Below, one piece after another: positions 16,848 to 26,492 of a stretch of 64,000 bases of DNA (the stretch's first letter is position 1; each line of letters starts with the position of its first letter). Where the stretch lies: positions 16,517 through 80,516 of the forward strand of contig NZ_JAUZDX010000026.1 in assembly GCF_030704685.1 (NCBI RefSeq). Direction: 5' to 3'. Position numbers and translations under genes: made by a program. The notes under the pieces were generated by a model that saw nothing but the letters and a program-made list of their open reading frames with translations, was not told the DNA's origin and searched no databases. This DNA is from Acidovorax sp. A1169. GTDB lineage: Bacteria; Pseudomonadota; Gammaproteobacteria; Burkholderiales; Burkholderiaceae_C.

Positions 16848-17651
16848 ATGCGACACACCTCCCGCAGCAGCCTCCTGCACCGCGCCGCCACCGCTCTGGC
16901 CTTGGCAGCCCTGGCCTGCAGCGCCAGCGCCCACGACGCGCACCACGACAAGTCGCACAAGCCCGGCGCCAAGGACGCCCACACCGGCGGCATCCGCACC
17001 GCACCGGCGCCCAAGGTCAAACCGGCGTTCGACATCTTCCACACCCGCATCAGCACCGAGGGCAACACCGCCATCTTTCACGTCGCTGTATCGGGCAAGG
17101 CCGGCGCTACCAAGCCCGCCCAATCGGGCAAGCTGGCCGGCAGCTCCGTGTTCTCGTACGTCTGGCCAACCACGCTCGACCCCGCCACCGTGGGCTTCGA
17201 GCCCAAGGCCGGCATCCTGGCGTTCGCCGTTACCTCGCACCCCGACTTCGACGACACGCCGCTGTTCGACGAGAACGGCGACGGCAACCCCGCCAACGAT
17301 GGCGGCGTGTGGCACTCGCACTGGGTGGTGCTGCAGCCCGACGACGCCTGCGGCAAGGGCAACCTGAAGGTGGTGGACATCCCCGCCGGCGCCAAGCCCC
17401 GCCTCCCCAAGACCTGGCCCGGCCTGCCCATCCTGATCGACAGCCCCGGCTGGCACCCGCATTTCAGCGGCCAGACGCTGGAGGTGAAGGTGCCCTTCGA
17501 CGACATCGGCGCCGTGCAAGCCGCCTCGTTCGACGGCGTGGCCGCCGTGCTGCGCGTGAACGCCAGTGTGCATGCGCCACTGCTGTGCGTGCCGGATGTG
17601 ATGAAGGTCGCCTCAGGCGACCTCTCCCTGCCCGGAAAAGTAGACCGCTGA
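16848..17651 (+). CDS. secreted His-rich hypothetical protein
   Basis: The 267-aa protein has a signal peptide (LHRAATALALAALACSASA, cleavage near residue 28) and a His/Asp/Lys-rich N-terminus of the mature form (HDAHHDKSHKPGAKDAH), which could bind metal. Further in are an EF-hand-like Asp stretch (DENGDGNPANDGG) and paired aromatic/His motifs (VWHSHWVVL and GWHPHF). I do not recognise a family. AAGGA precedes the ATG. It is first in a probable two-gene unit with the AhpD-like gene and is divergent from the AraC regulator. Confidence 0.72.
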   Translation: MRHTSRSSLLHRAATALALAALACSASAHDAHHDKSHKPGAKDAHTGGIRTAPAPKVKPAFDIFHTRISTEGNTAIFHVAVSGKAGATKPAQSGKLAGSSVFSYVWPTTLDPATVGFEPKAGILAFAVTSHPDFDDTPLFDENGDGNPANDGGVWHSHWVVLQPDDACGKGNLKVVDIPAGAKPRLPKTWPGLPILIDSPGWHPHFSGQTLEVKVPFDDIGAVQAASFDGVAAVLRVNASVHAPLLCVPDVMKVASGDLSLPGKVDR

Positions 17652-17706
17652 TTCCTTCCCCATCCACTTCTCTTCCGTTACCCACTTTGACACAGGAACC
17701 ACCACC

Positions 17707-18249
17707 ATGAACCGCATTCCCCTGATCGACCGCGCATCCGCCCCCACCAACGTCGCCGGCACGCTCGACGCCATCCACGGCGCCTTTGGCGCCACGCCCA
17801 ACATGTTCCGCACGGTGGCCCAGTCGCCCGCTGCGCTCAACGCCATGTGGGGCTTCTTCGGTGCGCTGGGCAACGGCGGCAGCATCGACGCGCAACTCGG
17901 CGAGAAGATCGCCGTGGCCGTCGCCAACCGCAACGACTGCCACTACTGCCTGGCCGCCCACACCGCCCTGGGCCGCAAGGCCGGCGCCAGCGCCGCCGAG
18001 ATGGGCGCGGCGCAGACCGGCCAGTCCGACGACCCGCGCACCGCCGCCGCCCTGGCCTTTGCCCTGAAGCTCGTGGAAGCCCGCGGCAAGGTGACCGAGG
18101 CCGACGTGCAGGCCCTGCGCAGCGCCGGCTTCAGCGACGGCCAGTTGGTGGAAATCGTGGCGCATGTGGCGCTCAACCTGTTCACCAACTATGTGAACGT
18201 GGCGTTCGCGGTGCCGGTGGACTTTCCGTCGGTGGCGCTGCGCCGCTGA
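17707..18249 (+). CDS. carboxymuconolactone decarboxylase / AhpD-like protein
   Basis: The 180-aa protein contains the AhpD-type active site: E66, then C78 and C81 in CHYC and H85 in LAAH. In AhpD this Cys pair carries out thiol-disulfide chemistry as an alkylhydroperoxidase reductant. The rest is all-helical as in the family (NMFRTVAQSPAALNAMW, ALAFALKLVEARGKV, ALNLFTNYVNVAF). CACAGGA precedes the ATG. It is 55 bp behind the secreted His-rich gene, and the divergent AraC gene probably controls both. I infer an oxidative-stress or aromatic-compound link. Confidence 0.88.
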   Translation: MNRIPLIDRASAPTNVAGTLDAIHGAFGATPNMFRTVAQSPAALNAMWGFFGALGNGGSIDAQLGEKIAVAVANRNDCHYCLAAHTALGRKAGASAAEMGAAQTGQSDDPRTAAALAFALKLVEARGKVTEADVQALRSAGFSDGQLVEIVAHVALNLFTNYVNVAFAVPVDFPSVALRR

Positions 18250-18332
18250 GAAACCGCTGACATTGCCTGGCGCCTTGCACCTGCCGGATGCGGCCGCAGG
18301 GGCAAGTGGCCGCCCGGGGCCGGCAGGCCTTG

Positions 18333-19865
18333 CTACAGCCGGAAGAACGCCACCGTCTCCACCAGGTCGCGCGCCTGGTGGTTGAGGCTGCTGGCGGCTG
18401 CGGCCATCTCTTCGACCAGCGCCGCATTCTGCTGCGTGACCTGGTCCATCTGGGTGACTGCGTCGCCCACCTGCGACACACCCTGGCTCTGCTCGGTGCT
18501 GGCAGCGCTGATCTCGCCCATGAGATCGGTCACGCGGCGCACGGCCCCCACCACCTCGGTCATCGTGGCACCCGCCTGCTCCACCAACGCAGACCCCTGG
18601 CTCACGCGCTCCACGCTATCGCTGATCAGCGTCTTGATCTGCTTGGCCGCGTCGGCCGAGCGGCTTGCCAGGCTGCGCACTTCCGATGCGACGACGGCGA
18701 AGCCACGGCCCTGTTCGCCGGCACGCGCAGCTTCCACTGCGGCATTCAAGGCCAGTATGTTGGTCTGGAAGGCAATCCCGTCGATCACGCTGATGATGTC
18801 GGCAATCTTGCGGCTGCTGTCGTTGATGCCCTTCATGGTGCTCACCACCTGGCCCACCACCTCGCCCCCGCGCACAGCCACGCTCGAGGCGCTCATTGCC
18901 AGCTGGTTCGCCTGGCGCGCATTGTCCGCGTTCTGCTTGACGGTGGCGTTGAGCTCCTCCATCGAAGCTGCCGTCTGCTGCAGGGCGCTGGCCTGCTGCT
19001 CGGTGCGCGCGGACAGGTCGTTGTTGCCCTGCGATATCTCGGTGGACGCGGTCGAGACGTTCTCGGACCCCTCACGCACTTGGCGCACCACGCCCGCCAG
19101 GCTCTGCTGCATGCCCGACAAGGCCTGCAGCAACTGGGCCATCTCGTCCCGGCCCTGGGCGGAGATGCCGATGGCCAGGTTGCCCTGGCTGATTTGCTGC
19201 GCAGCCTGAACCGCCTGCATCACCGGGGTGGTGATGGAGCGTGTGGCCCAAGTGGCAAACACAGCGCCCAGCAGCACGGAGACAGCCGCTGCGATACCCA
19301 GGGCCCACTGGCTCGACACGGTGTCAGCAATGATCTGCTGCTCGAACTCATTGAGCTGATCCTCGGTGTACTTGGCCACAGCAGCCAGGGACTGCAGGTA
19401 CTGGTCGGCCAACGGCCGCAGGTCGCGGTCCACCAGGGCAGAGACCTCGTCTCCCGCCTTCTTGCGCTCAAGCAACTGCGCTCGCGCGCCGACATAGCCA
19501 GCGCGGGTCTTGGCCACCTCGGCCAGCAACTGCTTGCCCTTGGCGTCATCGACGAGCATTTCTTCCAGCCGCTTTTGCGCCTCGCTGGCCTTACCGGAGG
19601 TGGCTGTCATGTCCTCGCCCAGCGCCTTGACATAGCCTGTATCGCTGGACTTGAGCGAAGCCGACGCACGCACCCAGTTCAGGTCGATGGCAGCCTTCCA
19701 GCTTTGGGCCAGGGCGTTGCGCTCCAGCTCCACGGTGGCGATGCGCTCGCTGGCATTCTTGAGTTCGGCAAGGCGCCATATGCCGACCATGGTGATCAGC
19801 GCAGTGACCAGCAGTACCAGGCCAAACGCCAGGCCCAGACGGGTTCCAATTGAGAGACGGTTCAT
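18333..19865 (-). CDS. methyl-accepting chemotaxis protein
   Basis: The 510-aa chemoreceptor has the standard layout: a membrane helix at 9-31 (LGLAFGLVLLVTALITMVG), a periplasmic four-helix-bundle sensor to about 185, a second membrane helix (WALGIAAAVSVLLGAVFATW), a HAMP domain (ITTPVMQAVQAAQQISQGNL), and the cytoplasmic signalling hairpin with its conserved tip (DGIAFQTNILALNAAVEAAR). Gln/Glu-rich methylation helices flank the tip. The start MNRLSIGTRL was chosen because the first helix follows it; the upstream frame is a shadow. There is no C-terminal CheR-binding pentapeptide. The ligand is unknown. Confidence 0.95.
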   Translation of the reverse strand: MNRLSIGTRLGLAFGLVLLVTALITMVGIWRLAELKNASERIATVELERNALAQSWKAAIDLNWVRASASLKSSDTGYVKALGEDMTATSGKASEAQKRLEEMLVDDAKGKQLLAEVAKTRAGYVGARAQLLERKKAGDEVSALVDRDLRPLADQYLQSLAAVAKYTEDQLNEFEQQIIADTVSSQWALGIAAAVSVLLGAVFATWATRSITTPVMQAVQAAQQISQGNLAIGISAQGRDEMAQLLQALSGMQQSLAGVVRQVREGSENVSTASTEISQGNNDLSARTEQQASALQQTAASMEELNATVKQNADNARQANQLAMSASSVAVRGGEVVGQVVSTMKGINDSSRKIADIISVIDGIAFQTNILALNAAVEAARAGEQGRGFAVVASEVRSLASRSADAAKQIKTLISDSVERVSQGSALVEQAGATMTEVVGAVRRVTDLMGEISAASTEQSQGVSQVGDAVTQMDQVTQQNAALVEEMAAAASSLNHQARDLVETVAFFRL

Positions 19866-20243
19866 AGATTGCAGTCGATTGATGAATGGAAGTCCGTCGC
19901 CAGAACGCCTGGAGAGGACTGTGCGCCACAGTTTATCTGTTTTTATCATTTTTATCAATAAGACACGCACAAGAAATTTTGGTGCTGTGGATGACACAGA
20001 CCCGGCTGAACAAGCAGGTATCAAGAGAAGGCGCAATTCAGGGGGGGAAAAGCGCTGTTTGGCACGTATTTGATGGCCAAAAATGGCTTCCGAGGTCACC
20101 GACGCGCAACCACGTGGTGCAAGGGTGCCCACAAGGTGCTAAAAATATAGTGAAAAATGGCATTGACAATCATTTTCAACAATTTTTAGCAGCTCGGTCT
20201 GGTTTTGCGACAGCACCCGTGTCAAAAGCGCAGGCGCCTGGCG
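19866..20243. other. 378-bp upstream region of the chemoreceptor gene
   Basis: The stretch is AT rich. On the minus strand, upstream of the receptor start, are three spaced GATAAA motifs (between 19931 and 19960); the -10 of flagellar sigma-28 promoters has the form GCCGATAA, so one could be such a promoter, but no matching -35 is clear. No gene is seen. The left end of MITE-like copy B lies at 20244. Confidence 0.35.
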
Positions 20244-20412
20244 CTAGGAGCGTGCGCGGCAGAAGGCATCGAAGCGAAACGTCCGAAAACCGGGGATCGC
20301 TGGGTAGTACCGACAAGCCCAGGGTGGCCCCCTGGGCGCCGGAGGTGATACCCGGCGAGACCGGTTTGTCGGGCGTTGCAGCCGATGCTCCTTCTGCCGC
20401 GCACGCTCCTAG
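20244..20412. mobile_element. 169-bp MITE-like element, copy B
   Basis: The ends are the same perfect 23-bp inverted repeats as the element at 4483 (CTAGGAGCGTGCGCGGCAG... and complement). The interior matches copy A reversed (GTACCGACAAGCCCAGG, GAGACCGGTTTGTCGGGCG) with only a few differences. It abuts a truncated frame at 20413 that looks like the end of a zinc-binding chemoreceptor domain, so it may have inserted into a gene. No coding capacity. Confidence 0.82.
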
Positions 20413-20605
20413 AGAGCGTGCTCACCACTTCCGCCGTAGCCTGGGAGAAGGCGGAGCCGAGTGCCAGGGATTCTTCGGCTTCGCGAAAGCGCTTGTGCTT
20501 GATCAGCTCGCCCACCCGCCCGACCACCCGGTAGAAGTGCGCGTGGCGGCAGACCAGCTTCACAAACATGCTGCGCCGGGACAGGCGCTGGGCAACGCCG
20601 TAGGT
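20413..20605 (-). pseudogene. remnant of a CZB (chemoreceptor zinc-binding) domain protein
   Basis: After a stop codon, the minus-strand frame reads TYGVAQRLSRRSMFVK, then LVCRHAHFYRVVGRVGELI, and then KRFREAEESLALGSAFSQAT and AEVVSTL, where it meets the MITE-like element. The H-x-x-FH-like core (RHAHFY), the VGELI helix, and the EAE...GSAFSQAT...VV ending are the pattern of the last part of CZB domains found at chemoreceptor C-termini. The N-terminal region is missing and the C-terminus is replaced by the repeat. The neighbouring gene is a chemoreceptor, which fits a decayed paralogue. Confidence 0.45.
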
Positions 20606-20764
20606 TCATACAACCAGGGCCCCACAATCGCCACGCTCCTGTGGAGCATGCCGCCTCGCCCATACGGGGGATAGAAGGGCCGCAATGCACTGCCGACAAT
20701 GAACAATGGTTACATGCACTTGGCTGGTGCATCGGCATCACCCAGAACAGGAAGGCAGCGGCGC

Positions 20765-21745
20765 ATGCTCAGCAATGCCCACGACGAGTTCAACCATTTG
20801 CTTCTGGCGCTGTACCGCCTGTCGCTGGAATGCCCCCTGCACCAGTTCCAGGACGAGGCCTTGCGGCTGGTGCGCCGCAGCCTGGTGTTTGATTCGTGCA
20901 TGTGGGGCACAGCCACCCAGGCGGCAACAGGCATCGACATCCACACCATCCACCTGCACAACCAGCCGCAGGAAATGCTGGCTGCCTACGAGGCTATCAA
21001 GCACCTGGACACGGCAGCGGCAGAGGTGGCCAAATTCACCACCACCACCCTGTCCTTCCACACAGCGTCATGCTTTTCGGCGCGATCCCAGCGTGCGCTA
21101 GTGGACTACGGCAAGCGCTTTGAGCAGCAGAACTTCTTCATCAGCTCGACCCAGAACCGCGAAACCAGGTTCACCCACTGGGTCAGCCTGTTCCGGGCCA
21201 GCCCCGACGCACACGGCACCGAGCAGGAACGGCAACTGCTTGCTGCCGTGGCGCCACACCTTCGGCAGGCGCTTGAGCACAACCGCATACTGCACCTGGG
21301 CCGGCTGCACCACCAGTTGGCGCCGTGCGCCGGATTGGCGATTGCCGATGCGCGCGGCATCCTGCACCATGCAGACTCCCACTTCGAGGATTTACTACGG
21401 GCCGAATGGGCGCACTGGAAGCCGCCCGCACTCCCCGGCGTGGTGGTACAGCACTTTGGAAGTGGACAGCCCAAATTCTGCGGCCGCCTGAGTGTCGTGA
21501 GCTGCCGCCCCGAACGCGGCCTGCTGTTTCTGCACGCCCGGCCTCGCCACCGAGCCGACGACCTCACGCCCAGGGAGCTGACAGTGGCCCGGCTCATGGC
21601 CAAGGGAGACACCCACAAACAGGTCGCCGCAGAACTCGGTCGTGCGCCCGCCACGGTACGCAACCACATGCAGGCCATCTACGGCAAGCTGGAGGTCAAC
21701 AGCATCGCCGGGCTCATCGAAGAGCTGCGGCGGGTGGCTGCGTAA
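20765..21745 (+). CDS. LuxR-type (FixJ/NarL-like HTH) transcriptional regulator
   Basis: The C-terminal 60 residues form a LuxR-type helix-turn-helix: LTPRELTVARLMAKGDTHK, then QVAAELGRAPATVRNHMQAI and YGKLEVNS. The N-terminal 250 residues have no receiver phosphorylation motif and no known autoinducer pocket; they look like a GAF- or PAS-type input (LGRLHHQLAPCAGLAIADARG). With AGGAAGG 9 bases before it, ATG at 20765 is the preferred start (326 aa); an in-frame ATG at 20699 has no such site. Target genes unknown; the downstream secreted protein is a possible one. Confidence 0.85.
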   Translation: MLSNAHDEFNHLLLALYRLSLECPLHQFQDEALRLVRRSLVFDSCMWGTATQAATGIDIHTIHLHNQPQEMLAAYEAIKHLDTAAAEVAKFTTTTLSFHTASCFSARSQRALVDYGKRFEQQNFFISSTQNRETRFTHWVSLFRASPDAHGTEQERQLLAAVAPHLRQALEHNRILHLGRLHHQLAPCAGLAIADARGILHHADSHFEDLLRAEWAHWKPPALPGVVVQHFGSGQPKFCGRLSVVSCRPERGLLFLHARPRHRADDLTPRELTVARLMAKGDTHKQVAAELGRAPATVRNHMQAIYGKLEVNSIAGLIEELRRVAA

Positions 21746-21884
21746 CTGCGTGGCATTGCGCGATTCTGCCTTCACCACAGCGCAGCAAAAATGATGCATT
21801 TGCACCATTCTCCATGCTGTAACGGTTGCATACATTTTTCCCTGTGCGCTGCATTGGCGGCGCCCATTCAAAGGAGAAACGACC

Positions 21885-23567
21885 GTGCCGACAACCATCC
21901 CATCCCACGCCCGCCAGTTCGCGCTGACCGCGACCATGGGCATGCTCGCCCTGAGCCCTCTGGGCCTTTCGGCCGCACCGCGCGTGCCCACCGCAAACGA
22001 GCTGTTCGACTGGGCTCAGACTTCACTGCCCACGGTTTTTCCAGGCACCCAGGCCAGCGTGGTGGCACCCGGCTTCTCCTACCGGGGCCCGTACTCCACC
22101 GGCAACTACGTCGGAGTGGAAGGCAGCACCGTCTACGTACTGGGCCCCGCCACGGGCAATGCATTGCAGGCGGTGGGCGCCCTGGGTGACTTTGCGTGCA
22201 GCGTGCACCCCAGCAGCTGCGTCTCCAGCGACACACCGGCCAAGGCGACAACCTTCCTGGCGGGTCTGGATGCGCTGTACGCCACCGGCCTGCCCGCCAC
22301 CGGCGCGCAAGCCTATGCACACCATGACACCTGCTACTTCCACAACGGCGCGACCCGCGCCAGCGAAGTGGCGCGCTTCGATACCGACGCCGAGGCACGC
22401 GCCAACCTGGCCCGCCGCGTGGGCGCCAGGCGCACGGATGTCGAAGTGCTGGCCGAGCGCAACACCACCAATGCAGACGGCAGCGCGCGCCGCGAGATCG
22501 ATGTGCGCTACAACCTCAGCTTTGCCGACGGCATGGTGCAGCGCGGCCTTACCGAAACCCTGATTCAGGGCAGTTCGGCCGGCACATCGACGGTAGCGGG
22601 TGCCTGCGCCATGGCCCAGAACTCGCAGGACCTTCGGCTGCTGGGCAACTAGCGCATCGTGGGCTTCAATCTCTCTTCGATCAGCACGGTGTTCAACCGC
22701 TTCAAACTGGCCGACGGCACGCCCCAGTCCCCCGCACGGCGCTTTCGCAGCGAGGTCAGGTTCACCGTGACAGACCCCAGCGCCACCGCCACCTATGCCA
22801 CCGTCTCCGGGCCAGGGATCGCTGGCGCCTACAAGCTGGTATCGCCCCGCCTGCTGGCAACGGCACCCGAATTCGCAGGCAAGCCAGGCAACACGCAAGA
22901 CCCGCTGCCCGAGGACTCGTTCAGGCTCTGCTGGGCCGCCGGATCTGCCGGCCTGGCCGACGCAGCCGTGGCCGACTGCACCCAGAACGGCGCCGAGCTC
23001 AACGCGCTGCGCGTGCAGAACACCGATGCGGCCGCGCTGGACCAGGCGTTTGGAGCCCTGGGATTCACGGCAGGGGGCACCTACACGCTCAAGGTGTATG
23101 CCGATGATGGCTGGAAGACCGTGAACGGCCAGGCCGGCAAAACGCCCATTGCCACCTACCAGACCCGCCTTGCCGCGCTGCCAGAAAGTGCCGCAGCGCT
23201 GGCGGCTGGCACGTCCGTCAATTATCTGGAAGCGACGCTGTCGCTCACGCCTGTGGACATCGCAACCGCCGTGCGCAACAAAACGGCGGCGGCGCTGCAG
23301 GCAACGATAGTGAAGCCGGCCAAAGCCAGCACGCCGCTGCGCCTGGACAATGTCTACACCTTCGAGCAGGGCCGGGTCACCGCCTCCAACGCCTACCCCC
23401 TGGTGCGAATCGAACGCACGACCTATCCGGCATCCAACGCAACCTCGGTGAATGCCGGCATTGGCGTACCACCCCAGAAAATGGTTCTCCCGACCACCGC
23501 CTAGTTGGGCATCAGCTACAACGACCTCAATGGCCGGGCCGTGCGCAGCGTGGTCACCTTCGACTGA
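21885..23567 (+). pseudogene. secreted hypothetical protein interrupted by two in-frame TAG codons
   Basis: A GTG start with AAGGAG 8 bases upstream opens a frame with a signal peptide (LTATMGMLALSPLGLSA). The frame runs 561 codons to TGA at 23565. Two TAG codons interrupt it: at 22650-22652 (RLLGN-TAG-RIVGFN) and at 23502-23504 (VLPTTA-TAG-LGISYND). The frame and composition continue unchanged after each, and the second stop precedes only 20 more residues. Both could come from CAG (Gln) or TGG (Trp). Cys pairs (CYFHNG, ACAM, CWAAGS) suggest disulfides. The family is not recognised. Either it is a recent pseudogene, or the stops are read through. Confidence 0.75.
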
Positions 23568-23586
23568 TTCTTACTCTTCAGGCTTG

Positions 23587-23629
23587 GCGGGTGGACGGTG
23601 CAACCGCGCGCCGTTCACCCGCTTTTTTC
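23587..23629 (+). terminator. intrinsic terminator after the interrupted gene
   Basis: The stem GCGGGTGGACGG pairs with CCGTTCACCCGC (one mismatch) around a short GC-rich loop and is followed by six T residues. It lies 20 bp after the TGA at 23565, which supports that TGA as the original end of the interrupted gene. Confidence 0.85.
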
Positions 23630-23820
23630 GTTGTGAGGCACGCAAGAAGCTGCCCGCCGCTGAGGCAATGCCGACAGCCACGGCTGGCGAGGGTCGTGCG
23701 GTCGGCACTCACCCTGCTCCCGATGCCGTCCTACGCACCCCGGCGGGCCAGCACGTAGACTGCCTGCTTCCCGTGCCCTGCCTGGGCACGGATTGCTGCA
23801 GCAGCGCACAAGCCCATGCC

Positions 23821-25326
23821 ATGACCCCACCTCCCCGCCACACCCCCAACCGAGACCTCACCCAGGGCCCCATCGCCCGCACGCTGATCGCCTTTGCGCT
23901 GCCGGTGCTGGGTGCCAACGTGCTGCAGTCGCTCAATGGCTCGGTCAACGCGATCTGGATCGGCAACCTGCTGGGCGAAGAGGCGCTCACCGCCACCTCC
24001 AACGCCAACCTGGTGCTCTTTTTGCTGCTGGGCGCGGTGTTCGGTGTGTCGATGGCGGCCACCATCCTCATCGGGCAGGCCTACGGCGCGCGCGACATCG
24101 AGCGCGCCAAGTGCGTGGTGGGCACGGGCGCCACCTTCTTCCTGGCCGTATCGGCGCTGATAGCGGCCGCCGGCTGGGTGTGGACGCCCGAGATCCTGGG
24201 CCTGCTCAAGACACCCGAGGCCGCCCTGCCCTTGGCCGTGGCCTACCTGCGCGTGATCTTCGTGGCGGTGCCGATCATGAATTCCTTTGCCTTCGCCATG
24301 GCCGTGCTGCGCGGCTCGGGCGATTCGCGCACGCCGTTTTATTTCATGGCCTTGTCGGTCGCCATCGACGTGGCCTTGAACCCGCTCTTGATCCGCGGCG
24401 CGGGGCCGCTGCCGGCCCTGGGCATCGCCGGTTCGGCCCTGGCCACGCTGCTGGCGCAGGGCATCAGCTTCACCGGCCTGCTGGTGCTGCTGGCCCGGCG
24501 CCACCACCCGCTGTTGCCGGGGCGGCACGAGCTCTCGCACTTTCGCCCCCGGCCGCAGCTGTTGCGCACCATCGTGGTCAAGGGCGTGCCCATGGGGCTG
24601 CAGATGATCGTGATCTCGTCCGCCGCGCTGGTGATGATGGGCCTGGTCAACGGCTATGGCGTGCAGACCGCAGCGGCCTATGGCGTGGCCGCGCAGCTGT
24701 GGACCTATGTGCAGATGCCGGCCCTGGCCACAGGTGCGGCGGTTTCGTCCATGGCCGCGCAGAACGTGGGCGCCGGCCGCTGGGACCGCGTGGAGCAGAT
24801 CGCGCGCGCGGGCGTGCTGTTCAACCTGCTGCTCACCGGCGCGCTGGTGCTGCTGCTCTATGCAGCCGACCGCTACGCGCTGGGCCTGTTCCTGCCGGGC
24901 GACAGCGGCGCCATCGGCGTGGCGGTGCACATCAACAACGTGGCCAGCTGGTCGTTCGTGCTGTTCGGGGTGACCATCGTGATCTTCGGCGTGGTGCGCG
25001 CCACGGGTGCGGTGCTGCCGCCGCTCATCATCCTGTTCATATCCATGCTGCTGGTGCGCGTGCCCTTTGCCTGGGGCCTGCAGGATGCCTGGGGCGCCGA
25101 GGCCGTGTGGTGGAGCTTTCCGCTGGGCTCGGTCACCTCGGTGGTGCTGGCGGGGCTGTACTACCGCTATGGCGGCTGGCGCAGAAACTCGCTGGCGGCC
25201 CGGCCCCTGAAGGAAGAAGACCTGCCCGCCACCGGCACCGCGGCCGATACCGGCGTGGCCATGCCGGCGATGGACCGCGAGGCGAACTACGACGGCGCGG
25301 CCGCTACTGCAGGCACCAAACCTTAA
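23821..25326 (+). CDS. MATE family efflux transporter
   Basis: The 501-aa protein has 12 membrane segments in two similar halves. Typical MATE features are the N-terminal DLTQGPIARTLIAFALPVLG, the loop AVNAIWIGNLLGEEALTATS (read in parts), QAYGARDIERAK in the first half and the matching AAQNVGAGRWDRVEQIAR in the second half. It should export cationic drugs or metabolites by Na+ or H+ antiport. The start ATG at 23821 sits at the normal distance before TM1; the long upstream frame was rejected. The Ala/Thr-rich tail (last 40 residues) is extra. No regulator is adjacent. Confidence 0.92.
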   Translation: MTPPPRHTPNRDLTQGPIARTLIAFALPVLGANVLQSLNGSVNAIWIGNLLGEEALTATSNANLVLFLLLGAVFGVSMAATILIGQAYGARDIERAKCVVGTGATFFLAVSALIAAAGWVWTPEILGLLKTPEAALPLAVAYLRVIFVAVPIMNSFAFAMAVLRGSGDSRTPFYFMALSVAIDVALNPLLIRGAGPLPALGIAGSALATLLAQGISFTGLLVLLARRHHPLLPGRHELSHFRPRPQLLRTIVVKGVPMGLQMIVISSAALVMMGLVNGYGVQTAAAYGVAAQLWTYVQMPALATGAAVSSMAAQNVGAGRWDRVEQIARAGVLFNLLLTGALVLLLYAADRYALGLFLPGDSGAIGVAVHINNVASWSFVLFGVTIVIFGVVRATGAVLPPLIILFISMLLVRVPFAWGLQDAWGAEAVWWSFPLGSVTSVVLAGLYYRYGGWRRNSLAARPLKEEDLPATGTAADTGVAMPAMDREANYDGAAATAGTKP

Positions 25327-25616
25327 AGCCCCGCAGCGGGCCCGGCCCATGGGCTGGGGGGCGCTTTTGCGCCCGCCATCGGGAGTCCATGGGCCATGCG
25401 GTTCATGCGGCCGGGTGACCCTGCGAATTGAAGGGAATAGCCCCCTTGATAACGCCCCCCCTCCACGCAACCTCAGGTACGCTGCGCCGCTTCAGCGCCC
25501 CGACCTTGCTTTTGCGATGAGAAGAGGTCCCCCCACCAAGCATGGCAGTTCATGCCCAGGGTGGGGCCGGCCAGGGGCGGCCAGCGTTTGCCGAGCGTAA
25601 TTTTTGGAGTGTTTCA

Positions 25617-26471
25617 ATGAGGTCCCTGTTTCTGGTATTTTTGGCGGCGTTCAGCACGTTTGCACAGGCTGCAAACTTTGTGTCGATTCACCAGCTCCCG
25701 CACAAAACGCCACTCCCCCCCGCAGCCGGCAGCTTCACCTACACCTTTGACACCAAAGTCGGGTTCAAGGAGCAGTACGCACCGACCGGCGTGACGGGCT
25801 GCGCGATCGGTTTCGGCACGGGTGGCTGCGCCTTCCCGGGCGGAGGCTCCCTGCCGCTGACCGAATTCACCGGCGCCCAACTGCAACACCACAAGGAGTT
25901 CAAGATCTTCATTCCCGCAGGGACGCGCTCGCTCCTGCTCTCGGGGTATGCACCCCTCGCCACCCAGTCGGCCTTTGTGCTGAGGTACGGCAAGGAACCT
26001 GTCCGTCTGGCCCCACTGAGCGATGCCGAATACCAGGCCGCCAGGACTGGCCAGCACGTCGAGGCCTTGTTCTCTCGCCTGGTCAAGGAAGATGCCGAGC
26101 AGTTCGTCGTGCACGATGGCAGCGGCAGCCTGCGCTTCATGGGCGGCCAGCTCGATGCCAATGGCGGCAGCACCGACCAGGGCCAGTGGCTCTATGTGCG
26201 CCAGTTGAGCGGCGCACCGCTCATGACCTACCAGGGCGCCATCGACGTCGACATGCCCAAGTACGCCGCCGGCTATGCCGCGATCACCTGGAACACCCGC
26301 AGCGCTCCCGATCCCATCGACGCCGTCAGCGGTGACGGCCCTGCCGCCCCGCCGCCGGTGGCAGCACCCCCCGCCGCCACCGCAACCAGGAGCCCCACCG
26401 CGATCATGTCCGCCTCCGGCCTGCCCGTGATGCTGGGCCACCAAGGCGCCGTTCTTCAGGCGGCCGACTGA
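25617..26471 (+). CDS. secreted hypothetical protein (284 aa)
   Basis: There is a clear signal peptide (MRSLFLVFLAAFSTFAQA, cut before ANFVSIHQ). The mature part is rich in Gly, Thr and aromatics (TYTFDTKVGFKEQYAPTG, then a Cys pair GCAIGFGTGGCAF) and ends with a Pro/Ala-rich segment (AAPPPVAAPPAA) and a hydrophobic tail. GGAG precedes the ATG by 8 bases. I do not recognise the family. The 290 bp upstream (25327-25616) hold no gene and no clear promoter that I can name. Confidence 0.68.
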   Translation: MRSLFLVFLAAFSTFAQAANFVSIHQLPHKTPLPPAAGSFTYTFDTKVGFKEQYAPTGVTGCAIGFGTGGCAFPGGGSLPLTEFTGAQLQHHKEFKIFIPAGTRSLLLSGYAPLATQSAFVLRYGKEPVRLAPLSDAEYQAARTGQHVEALFSRLVKEDAEQFVVHDGSGSLRFMGGQLDANGGSTDQGQWLYVRQLSGAPLMTYQGAIDVDMPKYAAGYAAITWNTRSAPDPIDAVSGDGPAAPPPVAAPPAATATRSPTAIMSASGLPVMLGHQGAVLQAAD

Positions 26472-26492
26472 TCCTTCCTTTGGCCCAGGTTG

